DNA of 64,000 bases. Source: Penelope pileata (lineage: Eukaryota; Chordata; Aves; Galliformes; Cracidae). Of this stretch, positions 1 to 12,757 are shown piece by piece. The translations under genes were made by a program, and so were the position numbers. The notes beneath the pieces were generated by a model. That model ran no database searches. It was not told the DNA's origin and was given only the letters and a program-made list of their open reading frames with translations. Position 1 is the first letter of the stretch; every line of letters starts with the position of its first letter. The stretch spans positions 358,593-422,592 of the forward strand of contig WBMW01002277.1 in the NCBI GenBank assembly GCA_013396635.1, given 5' to 3'.

Positions 1-1510
1 TTTGGTAGAAGAACAAGGTGGGAAGGAAATGCCATCTCAAAAAATCGTTCATCATTTTATCAGATATTTGACAATGCAGGAGATTATGAATAATACTTCC
101 AAAATATAATGTCCTCTATTCAGCACTGGAAGGATTTGAGGAAAATACTTCAGATAGATTCGATGATACAGTAGGTGAAAGGGAATTGATCCACTACAGA
201 GGAGTCAAGAGGTGAAAAAGGCCAATGTGAACTAAGGAGGCTTGAGCAGAAGAAATCAGGATTTGCCCCAAAAAATTTAAGAGAGCTAGCAATAGAAAAA
301 GAGCTGTCAAAATTTTACTTTTCACATTAAAGACCAAAGAATTGTAATCCTCCTTAAACCGGGGCAGCAGCAAAAGAAATCAGATGGACCTCACAGCCTC
401 CTGGCTACATTGTTCAAAGTTTCTGATGCTGAAGCTGTCAGTTCACTTCAAAGATGAACTTCAAATTATTCATAGACACACTCTTTCTTACTGTCTCAGA
501 CAGAAAGATACCTAATTGCATGATCTACAAAAATCTAGAGAGAGAGAAGGAATTCAGCCATAGGCTTTCATCTTGCTCTATTCACTTTATCACAGCTGAA
601 TTATGAATCTTATTCTTATCGCTGATGATTTCTTCCTCATTGTCCTGTTGTTTCTATTTCTATCTCCCTTCTCTACATTTATGCATTCTTTACGTGTACC
701 TATTATACATAGATTTAGTATATGAAAATACATCTGAAGACAGCTGTCTCTGAAAGTCTCCTAGAAAACTTTTTTTTTTTTGTAATAATGTGTAATAATA
801 TTAAATTATCGTGTTTTTATGAACAATGCTGATATGGTCAGTACTTATTGGCTAGAGAGTTGTTTGAGTCCCTGGAGCATTTCTAGGAATAAAAGACAAC
901 TGAAATTGCATACCACATTCTTGCCAATTGATTCTGTGATGTTGGGTAAATTATCTTCTCTTTGTGCCATATTTTGCTAAATTTCAGACCATGAAATTTA
1001 TTATATTATTCTATAAACTGGAAAGATACCATTCCCCTCCCCCAACCAATACAAAGGGACTACATTTCATAACTGGAATGAATACAAGAGAATATACATA
1101 TAGAACACTCTGTGATACTTTAGGTTTACATCAGATTTGCTAGAAGTTGACATGTATGTTTCAATTACACTGAAGGCTAACACTAACAACTGCTGCAAAC
1201 AGTTAAAAATGCATCTTTGATAGAAACCAATCATTTGTACTTCCATAGTTAATTCTTTAAAAATATATTTGTAATGGATGTTTGTACCACTGAATTTATA
1301 AGGAAATTAAAATATGATCACGTCAGACTCTCAGCCTTTTTTAACAGCCCCAGATTGGACATGTGACAAAACTATGATTTTGCTGCATGTGCTTAAGAAA
1401 TGGGAAAATTGGAGCCATAAATTGAGGTTTCTTCAGCAGTTGTGTAAGGCAAGATCTTCACCAATATTTTCATGTTCATATTCTTCAAAACATGGGATCT
1501 TTTTTTAAAT

Positions 1511-1532
1511 TGTTTTGTTTTGTTTTGTTTTT
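1511..1532. repeat. TTTTG microsatellite
   Basis: About four tandem TGTTT units followed by a T run. Confidence 0.85.
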
Positions 1533-3625
1533 ATTGCAGGTTTGGTATTTCACTGCCTGACATGGCTTTGAAGTTTAAATTTTTGGTCACTCTTCAGAAA
1601 ACTGCTAACTGCTAACCGTCCAACTGTCATTAAACGTATGATGGGAAGTAAAAATCTTTGAAATTATACCATTGATTTAGATATGTAAGCCCTCTTACTT
1701 AAAGGAGTAAGTTTTGAGACCTAAATGCAGTTCAAACCTGACCAGTAAAATATATAAATTGGAGGGAGAATAAGGCGTTTCTTCTAAAACAGCATCCAGG
1801 GTCACCAATATGACTGATCATTCAGTCATCCTAATTAAGGTTAAAACTATGACACCTTGGACTGCATTTTTTTAACATCTAAACTGTTGCATTTTTATAC
1901 AATACTAAATAAAAATATAAGCATAATTTTGCTTGTGAATGGCTGCAGCTACACATAAGCAATTGACTGTGCACAGGAGTTTCCTCTCCTCCATCTCTTT
2001 TTCATTTGAGCAGTATATATGTGATCATGTTTTAGTCATCCTATGCTAGGATTTTGTGTTTAGAAACTTCAGAAGATTCCTCTTTTCTATTTATAACTGT
2101 TACTTCAAATGTCTTTACACAAACTCTGTGATTCTGGATTACCTATTAAGCTGTACAAATTCACATTCATCGCTCATCACTATAGTGACTATATTGCCAT
2201 TTTACACAAATAGAATTATCTTCCTGATAGTTGTTCTCTAGCAGATTTCTCCTAACCTTTAAACTGAGGAGAAATGAAATCCATACTCATTTGTCTAAAT
2301 GATGTCATGTGCCAAGTGTAATTACTCCTAGAACAGGTCATCTATGTCTAGAGAAAGTTTATTTCATCAAAATGTTGGGATGCACCATTGAGTCTGACTT
2401 ATTAAATAGAAATAGGCCACAGGACAGTTACACTATGCAAGATATGTTCTATATCATGAACATCAACGTGTGGGACACTGCTAAAATATTGGCAGTTCTG
2501 CTCTGTAGTGAAAGAACAAACAAAGGTACCATTAATGGCATTTTTATAGCCTTAGAAAGTAGGCTTAAATTACTCTCTTAGGTTTCGCATAGAATCATGT
2601 AGCCCTAGAAACTACAAAAAAGCAATCAAAACATTTACATATAATAGGGACTGTGAGTTACTAGATAAAATGTTTTACCAACAAGAACATGGCTGAAGGA
2701 TTTTAGAGTTTTTTCTCTTCTCGGTGTGTGTCTTCTGCACACCAAGAAGAATGGATTCCAGGTGCAGGAAAACAGAGTAAACAATTTTTATCATCATAAT
2801 TCCTTCTCTACTTCTCAGTAGATATTCTAAGTTATCCATCTGCTTGCAAAGTTCTGAGGATTCCTATGCTTCTCTAACCTATATATATTTGTCAAGCTCC
2901 AGAGGGGAGGATGGAAAACTACAATATAGTTCTTTATGTTTAAACTTAAACAATACAAGGAAAGGATGTAAGTTTTCCATTTTGGTTACAAAACTATATA
3001 CTACACAAATGATAAGAGCAAATCGCTGCACACAGCCTGTTCCCATGAATAGCTGTGAGAAAGAAGTTACTGTAACAGCTGCAGAAATAGATTTCTTTCT
3101 GCAAAACTGGATGACTTACATTCCCATAATTTCTATGGCATCTGATTACCACAATTTTTAAATTCATTTAGTTTCTAAGGCTGTGATGGACAGTGAAATT
3201 CTTCTGTCACTTAGGTCTACTCATTTTCTGTAAACAAGTTGTGCACTCAGGGTTCCTGGATGGATGTCAAGTTACCTAATACCAGTTCTTCCTGAAGTAA
3301 CATATTTACATGTGCCTACCCCGGAAGTATGCATTGATTTATTCTGCATCACTTTCCTTGAGTAAATTACATTCTTTGAATTACTATCTTAAAGACATTG
3401 CTGACTTCTGAAATTTCTAATTACAACTAAAGTCTAAAAAAAAATATTACATAGGTATACACTGCTGTTGCTCTTTCTACTAATTCTAGTTTTGACTTTA
3501 AAGATCTGCAAGCAAGGAAAAGTTTGCTTAAAATAAATGATCTGTTGAGAACAAGTACATTGTCAGGCTACTGCATCTTTATTTCTTGGTTAGAAAAGGA
3601 AAAGGAGGTTTTTTAAAATTTTTAA

Positions 3626-3651
3626 ATTCTAAATTTTTTTAAATTTAGAAT
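3626..3651. repeat. Perfect AT-rich hairpin, 11-bp arms
   Basis: ATTCTAAATTT at 3,626-3,636 and its exact reverse complement at 3,641-3,651, separated by four T. No transposon termini or genes flank it; it may be chance in AT-rich sequence. Confidence 0.7.
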
Positions 3652-4399
3652 ATTTGACTCCTGCACAATTTTTTTTTGTTACTGTTATTATTATTACTAC
3701 TTTGCTAAAAGGCAAATACAGGGTTTTGTAACAAAAACGCTTGGACATACTTGGTGACATACTGACAGGAGTTGATATAAGACTCCTAAGAATGTTCTTC
3801 TGAGGCTATCAAAACCTGAAAGTTTTAATGTACTAAACAAACTGAAGTTAGGAAATGCCTCGAATATGAATATACATAGTAGATAAAATACAATATAAAT
3901 TATTAAAATAAGCTGCAGAGTCTGTAGAACTGCCCCTGGTGTGACATTTTGGACCCTAGGACCTCCCTACTTTGTCAGGGATCTTCAAGGCAAAGAAGTT
4001 GAAAACAACTACATTGATCCCAGTGGCAAGATAGAAACTAAAGATACTTCAGTTTTGCCGAAACAAACTAGTCATAACATTTATAAATTTGAGAGTAGCT
4101 TGCCAGGAACAAGTCAAACAAAATACACATCAGGGAACTGCTAAACTTGAAAAAGTTTTCACTGATTTCTATTCCATGTAGATTTCTGAACATGTGTAAA
4201 CTTACTATTCACAACAGGCGTGGCTAAAAACCGCATTCTAATTTATTTTGAACCTGCCTTCTTCTAGCTTTATCTGATCTTGCACTGTAAGACACACTGC
4301 ACAATCCTGTCCACATATGCTGCACCACTCTGGGTTTTACGGACCTTTCCCATAGCGCAGTCTTTTTTTTTTTTTTTTTAAATCAAAATAAAGATTTCT

Positions 4400-4720
4400 G
4401 CCTTACTTCTCCATTTCTTACATGGAAGATATTCCATACTTTCAGTTACGCTTTCTGCCCTTCTCTGAATCTTTTGGTTTCAATCAGTTTTCAACCTCTC
4501 TGAGTTTTCAACCTCTCTCCACATATTTCTTGTTTCATATCCCATATTCTAAGAAACAATTACTTGCCTTACAAATTTCTAGTGAAAGACCTTGTCAAAT
4601 GTCTTTGGAAACCTGGGCAGGCTCCACCAGCTGCATCAGGTTTGTTATTCCCTTCAGGGAGATCCAACAGGTTTACAAGGCAGGACATTGCTATAAAAAA
4701 GCCATATTAAATTTCCCCAG
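4400..4720 (-). mobile_element. Old, degenerate CR1-like LINE fragment
   Basis: The part around 4,585-4,715 (GACCTTGTCAAATGTCTTTG, then a stretch on a gradual CACCAGCTGCATCAGGTTTG and CAAGGCAGGAC pattern) resembles the reverse complement of the CR1 reverse-transcriptase region seen in old avian and reptile copies. The left portion is too diverged to delimit. Orientation and edges are approximate, and the call is by eye only. A 17-bp direct repeat (AGTTTTCAACCTCTCT) lies inside at about 4,486-4,518. Confidence 0.4.
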
Positions 4721-5865
4721 AAAAATCATACACATTTGAGTGTCCAATAATTCAATAATTACTTTATTGCAATGAACTAATTTTGATAGCATACATCTAT
4801 GTCTTTTTGACATGTTAAAGTCATCTAAGACAAGTGGTATCCCATCTGCTATGCTCTAAACACCAGTTAACCAGAAAGCTCAAAGCAAAAGGTTTCACAC
4901 CACTACTGGTGCTTAACCCTTTTAGTCCTTAAGTTACTTAAAAGTCAAGACCAGATTCAATATGGTGCTGGTGACTACTAAATGTTCAACTGACTGTTTT
5001 TCATAACCTCTTTTACAGACACTTTGAGATAGATCCTCCAGAGTCCTGCATAAAGAATTGGGGGTATTCCAGTTACTTTTACAGCTGAATTAATCCATAG
5101 GGAAGCGAAATTTGTTAATGAACAGTTCTGGTCTCCCAGTGTTTATCTAAACGAACTTTTGCTTCTATTTGCAAACAACATTGCAATTTGTTTATTCATC
5201 ATTTTTAAAACCTATCAATTGGGTAATTTGGAAGCAAATCAGGTATCAATTCAGTTACTTTGCAGAAATGATTTCTCTCAGTCAACAATTCCACCATAAT
5301 ATAGTTAGTAAAGTTGGTTAGAAGCCAAAAGCAGTCCTTAGAACAGTGGTATTCAGATGTAGTTTAGTTCCAGGTACACAGTGTTTACTATCAGGACTAA
5401 TGGGCCACGGAAATTGACCCATGGAAATTGCCTAAACAGAACTCCAATAAAAGTATGTTTATACTGTCTTTTGTCCCAGAAATTAAGGCTAAGATGTAAT
5501 ACTTTTTTTTTTTTCTCTGAAAGTATCAGAAAAGCAAAGGTATGAAATTTTCTTTTACAAATATCTAATTTGTTTTTCTGAGTTCATGACAACACTGAAG
5601 AGTTTTTCACCATGATAAACCATGTCTACATATCTCTATTTAATCCATTTGCTCTACAAACAATGAAGTCTCAGGCATTTTTAATTTACTCAGAGATGTT
5701 ATACTTCAGTTTACCAAATGTGCTACTCATCCCTCAACTGTCTCCCTCCTTAAATGTCAGTCTTCCAGGGAGAATATGCTGTCTCCGTGTTGTCTGTCTG
5801 TCTACAGTCCTCTAAACTGAAGAGAGGGAGATCACAATTTGGGAGAGGAGGATAACGATTCTTAC

Positions 5866-5945
5866 CTGCTGCTTTGGCAACATCTGCAGTTGAAATGTTT
5901 TGGAGGTTTGAGTGCACTCTGAAGGTCACAGCTGGTCCCAGCATG
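5866..5945 (-). CDS. PTPRN2: PTPRN2 exon F (mature ectodomain, 80 nt, phase 2 to 1)
   Basis: Acceptor TAATCTCTTTTAG|C; donor GCAGCAG|GTAAGA. With AA from exon E the first codon is Asn, then MLGPAVTFRVHSNLQ, NISTADVAKAA and one base. It is the most conserved exon of the window: LGPAVTFKV, an N-glycosylation sequon (NIS here, NVT in mammals as I recall) and the following A-D-V-x-K-A helix are IA-2-family hallmarks, forming a beta strand and helix of the SEA-like luminal fold that mediates dimerisation in the granule lumen. The open frame runs on leftward past the donor, but that part is intron. The next exon, expected to begin with the rest of this domain and lead to the transmembrane segment, is not found between 1 and 5,865. 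Confidence 0.95.
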
Positions 5946-8900
5946 CTAAAAGAGATTATTAAAAAATGTAAGACTCATAATCAAGAGACATGGCATAATA
6001 TTCTTTTTCAAAATAGGTTTTTAAGGAGAAACTATTAAGACACCATTTAGCCCTCTTCCTTTTGCTTCATTAGCTACATTTGCATATATTCTTATACCTC
6101 TTGTGGTTTGGTTTTTTTTTTTGTATGCCTTGTGCCTGCCTGAAAGAATTTCAGAGATATTAACTAAACTTCAAAACAGTGCTGTAAATACTATTCTTAT
6201 TACAAAAATGGCAAAATGGAGACACAGAAATTATTATTCACCAAAAAACAGCACAGAACTCCACTGGAATTCAGCATCTAAAAAGATTACATGAAGTTTT
6301 AAATTTTATATGCCTAACATTAACACAAGCTTACTACTCTCATCATGGATCTAAATCAGAGGGACAATAAAAAGACTCAGAATATTTATGTCAAGCGTGG
6401 TCTGTAAGAATATATTTGGGGAAAAGATTTTGGAATTATCTGATCCAATGGCTGATTTTGAAAGATTACCAATCTTTTAACAATGGAGTTAACCGCATAT
6501 TTGAATAACTTATGAAGGGATGGAATCCTGCGGTGACGTTTTTGGGTATAGCCTGATGGATCTTTATGGCTTTAAAATCTATGACACACAGAGCAATACA
6601 CTAATTAGCTGGATGAAGAGAAAGTTATTCAGGGATTCAAAAAAAAAAAATTCATAGTGTATTTTTAAAGGAAAATAGATCTATATATGTAACGTTACGT
6701 TTGTTCTCCGCCCATGCCAATAATATTCAACTTATATGCACATCTGATTAAAAGAATAAAGAAATTTCCATTCTAATACTCTACTAACGTGCATAAATAT
6801 GAAAAAAATATAAAAAACCACATACACCTATAGTGAAAGTATTTTTAAGAAAATGTTCAGCTAACCAGCCACAGTAGACACTATAATGCACATTTATACA
6901 GGAGCAGAGTGCAAGGGCTGAACAAACAGGAAAACTGGCGCATGATAAAAGTTTTCTTACATCCTATGCATTGTGTGAGTGCCAAAGTTTTTATTATTCA
7001 CACAAACAAGTGTAAAGAATTACATTTACACTATGGATAACACCTGCTTCACCTGCCTCAGTGATAAATTGGTGGGAACCATACATGTAACATATTTTGA
7101 CCTAATATAGCTGCGGCTTATGAGAGAAGGAAATCTGAAAAATTGCTGCACAAAGTAAGTTGAGAAACAGTTTTGCTTCAGGGCTTGAAATGAAGTACTA
7201 AATTATTCTTTTACTAACATTTTGCATTTGTATTTTGCACTCATACAACTGAGAGCAGTTAATGAAGTGAGTGCATTTAATTGCATCACATATATCCTAG
7301 ACAGAAATACCTTCAAACTTTTTCCGTTTTAGGTAGAAGAAAATTATTATTGATCATAAGACTTTGCTTTGAGGTTGCAAAGGAAATCAGAGTAAGACTG
7401 AGGAGCCTCCTTTCAATCTTTTACTACCAAAGCATGCACTGTGCACTTTTTATTTGGTAGTTAATAAGAACTGTCACTAATTGATCATTTTTCTTTAAAT
7501 ACTCTTCTGGGTGGGAGAAAAATAAAATAGAGATTTTATACCTAAAGGACACTCCAGATGCCAAGTCATTAATGTTCAAGAAATGTATTTTAATAATGTT
7601 AGGTAATTGCAAAGCATTTATGAACATCATTTAAATAGTATGTTTGGTTACTATAACTCAAGAATTGCATTACTTAAGATACATAAAATCCATCACAAAA
7701 ATTCAGGCCATTCCCCAATTCTGTCACTAACATAGAGATAATCAACCATAACAGGTACCTGGGATTTTCATGATATCATGCACTAAATATAACCAATCTT
7801 GCACTGTCCTTTCAGCATTCCCAGCCCAAGAGAAATGACAATTCCCCTCTGGCTGCTCAGACATTTACAGTGTAATTAGCAGCCTGCTTCAAAAAAAAGC
7901 AGGCAACAATCCATAGCTGTCCCACGACGAAGACTGTGTAAACACACAACTTTAGAGATTCCTCCAAAATCTACACCACATATTCAATTATAGTCAAGAA
8001 CCTGGAATTCATGCCAATTTTCAAGCATGGTGTAGATGCACTTTGGCTTTATCAGCAAAGGCAAAAAAGTTGACTCCACCTGGGTAAGCCCAGAGTACTT
8101 CAGGACCCAGAGCAGATGAGTTGTGCCCATGTACGTTCTGACATGAGCACTGGCAATGTTCCTCATGGCTGAGAGAATGTAGGGAAACAAGACAAAACAG
8201 GGTGGGATAAAAATTCCTTACAGGACCGGGATGATATTTGTTAATATCCATTCTTTTTGCAGGAAAGAAGAAATCTAAGAATTGTTTCAAATGTTTCAAA
8301 TTGTTTCTTGCACTGCTGGGTGGGATATTGTCTTTCTCCATTGTAATCATTGAATGTTTGAATATAAGAAAATACTTGAGCATAACATAAGCCAAATTTC
8401 ACTAGGAATATTTGCAAAATAGAGAAAATAAAGCAGCTCTTGTCACAACCTTTTGCACATTGGTATTCTGTTGATTATTTGAAAGCAAACAAAAGGCCTT
8501 GAGATTGGCCAAAATTGCTTTTCTGCTAGATGTTTTGGGAACTGACTGCTTGAGGAGCTCATAAAATGAGATTTTTCTCATGGGGGGCTTCTGGCAAAAG
8601 CTCTCAATAAATAAATATTTCAATAACAATAGATGCCCTTTGGGGAATTCCTCATTGTTCATTTGCGTGTTGGATGAGAACATTTAAACAAAACCAGTAA
8701 TTATTTGACTGCAAAATATTTTTCAAAAAGACTCTTTAACAACACAGTAACTAGCCTGAGAGAGGGTACAAAGATGTATAAAACGCACCCCTGGTGCTTC
8801 CTAGCCAGAAACTTTACATTAGATAGGTGAGGCTGCTTTCTCATGCGGCTGTCAAACCTTCTGCAGCCTAGCTAATATTAATGGCAATTGTCTTTACATC

Positions 8901-11569
8901 ACTATAAATACCAAGGCTCACAGAAGAGCATGCTAATGTTTATGACTAGATGAATTGCAGACATACCACTGCCACAAATCAGGGCCAGCACATTCCTGCT
9001 CAGTGGCAGGCAACATCATGTCAGAGCTCAGCCAGCCGTGCCCAAGAAAGATACCAGAAATGTAAAGGACACCAGAAACATAAACAAAATCTAACATACG
9101 CAATGCAGTGTTTCTCCCTCCCTAACCAAAAGATTAAAAGTTGTAGGTAGTAGCACTTTTAATGTAGAAAAGCAGTATTTTTACCGGATTTTTTAAAACA
9201 ATTTTTTCCCAACAAGCTGTATACTACAGTTACACCTATGTTAATGTGCAGATGACTCTTATGACATAACTGAACTGAAATCCACCTAAACAAGAGAAGA
9301 GGGTGAGTTTTAGAAGGTATCTGGACTATATCATCATAATCGCATCTAGCATTTTTTTCTGAATACTTTCTTGTGATGTATTTTTGAACAAAGGTAATCA
9401 ATTCTGTCATCAAGGCTAATAAATGGTGACTTCTCCCCATGCAAAAAGTAATGTGTGTTGCAATGATGTGCTACATTTATTACTTGAAATTTACTGACTA
9501 ATTACTGTTGGCTGTCAAAATTCTGCATTTTTTTTTAAATTTCAATACTGTTGCCTTCAGCCATAATAGTTTTTTTTTAACAAAGACATTCAAAGCATAT
9601 TGCAAATTGTCACCCTTATGTGCTGTTGTCTTATATTCTGTTTACTAGAGATGAAATAATTACAGTGTTTATACCAAAATGACTTGAAGGTTGATTGCTG
9701 ATTTAATAATATCCCCTCCCCTTGGGTTTTTATTTCCCATCTGAAGGTGGGAGAGTGCATAACATGCCAAGAAATAAACAATATTCTTCATGTAAAATAA
9801 AAGTATTTCTTTTCATTAATTTATTTACAGACTAACAACGTTCTTATTCTATTTTGTCTGACAACAAATGATCCGAATAAACAGAGCTGGAGCATGATCA
9901 ATATGGCAAGGTCCATATCACTTTCAAGCCTTTGGTTATAATTATACTTATGAATGACAAGATTTAAATCTCCATAAATTATGTCCCAAACTTTGCATGC
10001 CTGCTCTCCCTCATGTGTGTGTACTTCAGTACTACAATATCATACAGAAGGTTTACTGTGAAATAACAGTCACAGTCTATCATACCCCCTAGTGGAAAAG
10101 GATTTGAGAAACAAGTGCCAACATGGTTATGTGTATTCTTGCAGATGAGACATAGAGCTGATGGCAGATGGAAATGAATTGAGGTTGCATCAAATTTTTA
10201 AATATACATGCAGAGTGTGATTTCTCAAGATTGGAGGAAGATGAGGGGATCAGGACTGGATATTGCCATCATTAAACATTCTCTTAATTACGCTATTTCG
10301 TAAAACAGAGCTTGCCTTAATAAAGCTTAGGCTTGAAATTAGAGTTGCCACTTTTCTATATGTTCATTTCAAAATCCTTTAATCTCTAGGGGTTAAGAAA
10401 AGCAATTAGTAACGCTCCAGAGGATTGTGCAAAGTAAATTTTATAGCAGCAAAGGTAATTGTCTCCGGAAATGTTTGGTGGGCTTGAACTAATGACTTGC
10501 AATGCGTACACATTTCTGTGCTTACTGTGTTTAGGAATTTGAAGTTTATGTCCATTGTTTATATTGCACATAAGCCTCCTTTTTCACCTTCTCAATTTTG
10601 GAAAAATTAAAATGTTCAAATTTGTGTCAGTATGTTGTACATTATACATATTACCTATGAACATATTTATGTCAAACCCAATTGACAGAAAAAAACACAT
10701 GAGTAATAAAGGTGGTTCTGTAATACAGTATGTTAAGATAACATGATTTATAGAGCAAAGCAAAGACAGAGCAATGGAGCTGGTCATCCTTATATATTAC
10801 AGAGATGGATTAAAAAGCATATACTTGCTATATGGGGCTACTTCTGTTATTCAAACTAGCTATAAACCCATCAGCCACTTGATTCAGGTGTCACCAATAT
10901 TTGTGGACAGAACTTTTGACCAAAACTGACTTTGTGGATTTTGTTGCTTCAATTCAACTCATGTTACATAAGCAGATACGGACTAAACCTCAAATATTCT
11001 GGGGATCTGGGAAGAATGCATAGTGCTCTGGTATCACATTCTACAAAATAACCTCTCTGAACGGTTCATTAGAGTATTTCGATCATCATCTAGACTTATG
11101 ATTAAAATACCCATCTTTAATACATAATTTCCCTAATTTTGTATCTAAACAGATCAAAACTCAATGTACAGCCATATCTACTCTTACGTTTCTGCTTACA
11201 TGCACATTTGTTACAGCCAATGGGCAATTTGAAAATCTTTTTTTCTATTTTAGTCTTTTATCTGAGTCTTGCAGTTCTTGGAACCCTTCTCTGGAAACTC
11301 TTAAAATGCTTCTCAAACTGCAGAACAATGAAGAGCGTTCCACAATGTGCTGCATAAGTGCTCAAAATACATTATCTTATCTATTACTATTCATATCCTA
11401 TACATACACTAAATACGTATGCATTTGTTTGCAACTTGTCTGCTGAAATGGGTTCCTTTATTCAACTTGCAGTTAGCATGGGGAAAAAAAGCTAAAGAAG
11501 ATACATAGTACTAACATCAACGCCATCAATACTTGACAATGGCCAAACACTAAAGATGAGTATTTGATT

Positions 11570-11837
11570 TGAGACTGCCTCTGGAGAATGAATGTGTACA
11601 AGTCTATGGGGCCAGACAACATGCATCCTAGGGTCCTGAAGGAACTGGCTGATGTGGTTGCAAAGCCATGCTTCATCATATTTGAAAAGTTACAACTGTC
11701 AGGCAAAGTCCTTGGTGACTAGAAAAAGGGAATCATCACTCCCACTTTTAAGAAAGGGAGAGAAGAAGATCCAGGGAACTACAGGCTAGGGAGCCTCACC
11801 TCTGTGCCTGGGAAGATCATGAAGAAGATCCTCCTGG
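11570..11837 (+). mobile_element. CR1 LINE, ORF2 reverse-transcriptase fragment (left part)
   Basis: The plus strand encodes, with frame breaks, the typical CR1 series: KSMGPDNMHPRVLKELADVV, then AKPCFIIFEK, a disrupted stretch with an in-frame stop, TPTFKKGREEDPGNYR, and SLTSVPGKIMKKILL. This is the N-terminal part of the CR1 reverse transcriptase. It stops abruptly at 11,837, where a second CR1 begins on the opposite strand. It is dead: stops and frameshifts are present. Confidence 0.88.
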
Positions 11838-12340
11838 AATCATAGAACGGCCCGGGTTGGAAGGGACCCCAAGGATCACTAAGTTCCAACATCCCTGCTG
11901 CAGGCAGGGCTGCCAACCTCCAGATCTGGTACTAGTTCAGGTTCCCCAGGGCTCCATCCTACCTGGCCTTGAACACCTCCAGGGACAGGACATCCACAAC
12001 CTCTCTGGGCAGCCTGTTCCAGCACCTCACCACTCTCTCATGGAAGAGCTTCCTCCTGACGTCTAACCTAAACCTTCTCTCCTTCAGCTTAAAACCATTT
12101 CCCTTTGTCCTATCAATGTCTACCCTTGTGAAAAGTTGTTTTCTCTCTTGTTTATAATCTCCTTTTAAACACTGGAAGGCTGCAATGAGGTCTTCCCGCA
12201 GCCTTCTCTTCTCCAGGCTGAACAAGCCCAGCGCCCTCAGCCTGTCTTCGAAGGGAAGGTGCTCCAGCCCTCTGATCATCTTTGTGGCTCTACTCTGGAC
12301 CCTCTCCAACAGCTCCACATCTTTCCTGTATTGAGGGACC
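11838..12340 (-). mobile_element. CR1 LINE 3' end, minus strand, head-on against another CR1
   Basis: About 503 bp. The left edge AATCATAGAACGG is the reverse complement of the CR1 3' terminus (TTCTATGATT). Read on the minus strand it encodes the C-terminal CR1 ORF2 tail: YRKDVELLERVQSRATKMIRG, LFSLEKRRLREDLIAAF, then NRLPREVVD and LEVFKAR. It is 5' truncated near GGGACC, typical for CR1. The coding frame from 12,363 down to 11,959 is still open for 134 codons, suggesting a relatively young insertion. It separates two plus-strand CR1 pieces. Confidence 0.9.
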
Positions 12341-12757
12341 ACTAGGGGTCTGTCTTGGGTCATTTTATCAATGACATAGACAGCAGGATTGAGTATGCCC
12401 TCAGCAAGTTCTCTGATGACACCAAGCTGAGTATTGCAGTTGATACAATAGAAGGGATGTCATCCAAAAGGACCTGGACAAGCTTGAATAGTGGGTCCAT
12501 GCAAACCTAATGAAGGGATCACGCCTGAGGGATGGGATGGTCTCCAGAGAGACCTAGACAGGCTTGAGCAGTGGTCACAGGAGAACCCCACGAGGTTCAA
12601 CAAATCCAAGTGCAAGGTCTTGCACCTGGGCCGTGGTAAACCTTGCTATCAATTCAAGCTGGGGGATGAAAGAATAGAGCACAGCACTGCCAAAAAGGAC
12701 TCGGGGGTACTGGTGGATGGCAAGCTGGACATGAGCCAGCAATGTGCCTGGTTCAAG
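12341..12757 (+). mobile_element. CR1 LINE, ORF2 fragment (right part, internally duplicated)
   Basis: The plus strand resumes in the CR1 reverse transcriptase at a RGSVLG-like point and runs through FINDIDSRIEYALSKFSDD, TKLSIAVDTIEG and a first copy of the KDLDKLE segment to about 12,515. It then restarts at a CACGCCTGAGGGATGGGATG point with a second, diverged copy of the same segment (LQRDLDRLEQWSQENPTRFN) and continues KCKVLHLGRGKPCYQ, KDSGVLVDGKLDMSQQC before ending near 12,757. The repeated segment suggests two copies or an internal duplication. Confidence 0.85.

Larger units (their letters stand above)
1..5865. other. PTPRN2 intron downstream of exon F (incomplete)
   Basis: AT-rich non-coding sequence continuing beyond the left edge. 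Short open frames on both strands lack similarity, codon structure or splice context, and I regard them as chance. Visible contents are a short TTTTG microsatellite, an 11-bp perfect hairpin near 3.63 kb, a T17 tract at 4,363-4,379, and a degenerate CR1-like stretch at about 4.4-4.7 kb. No PTPRN2 transmembrane-proximal exon (the family's ETGLxILQTGxG-type motif) was recognised. Confidence 0.8.

Noticed and set aside
8021..8683. Two adjacent minus-strand open frames of 124 and 93 codons
   Set aside because: No similarity, no paired splice sites, composition like surrounding intron.
11959..12363. 134-codon minus-strand ORF as a host gene
   Set aside because: It is the C-terminal tail of CR1 ORF2, so it is annotated as a mobile element.
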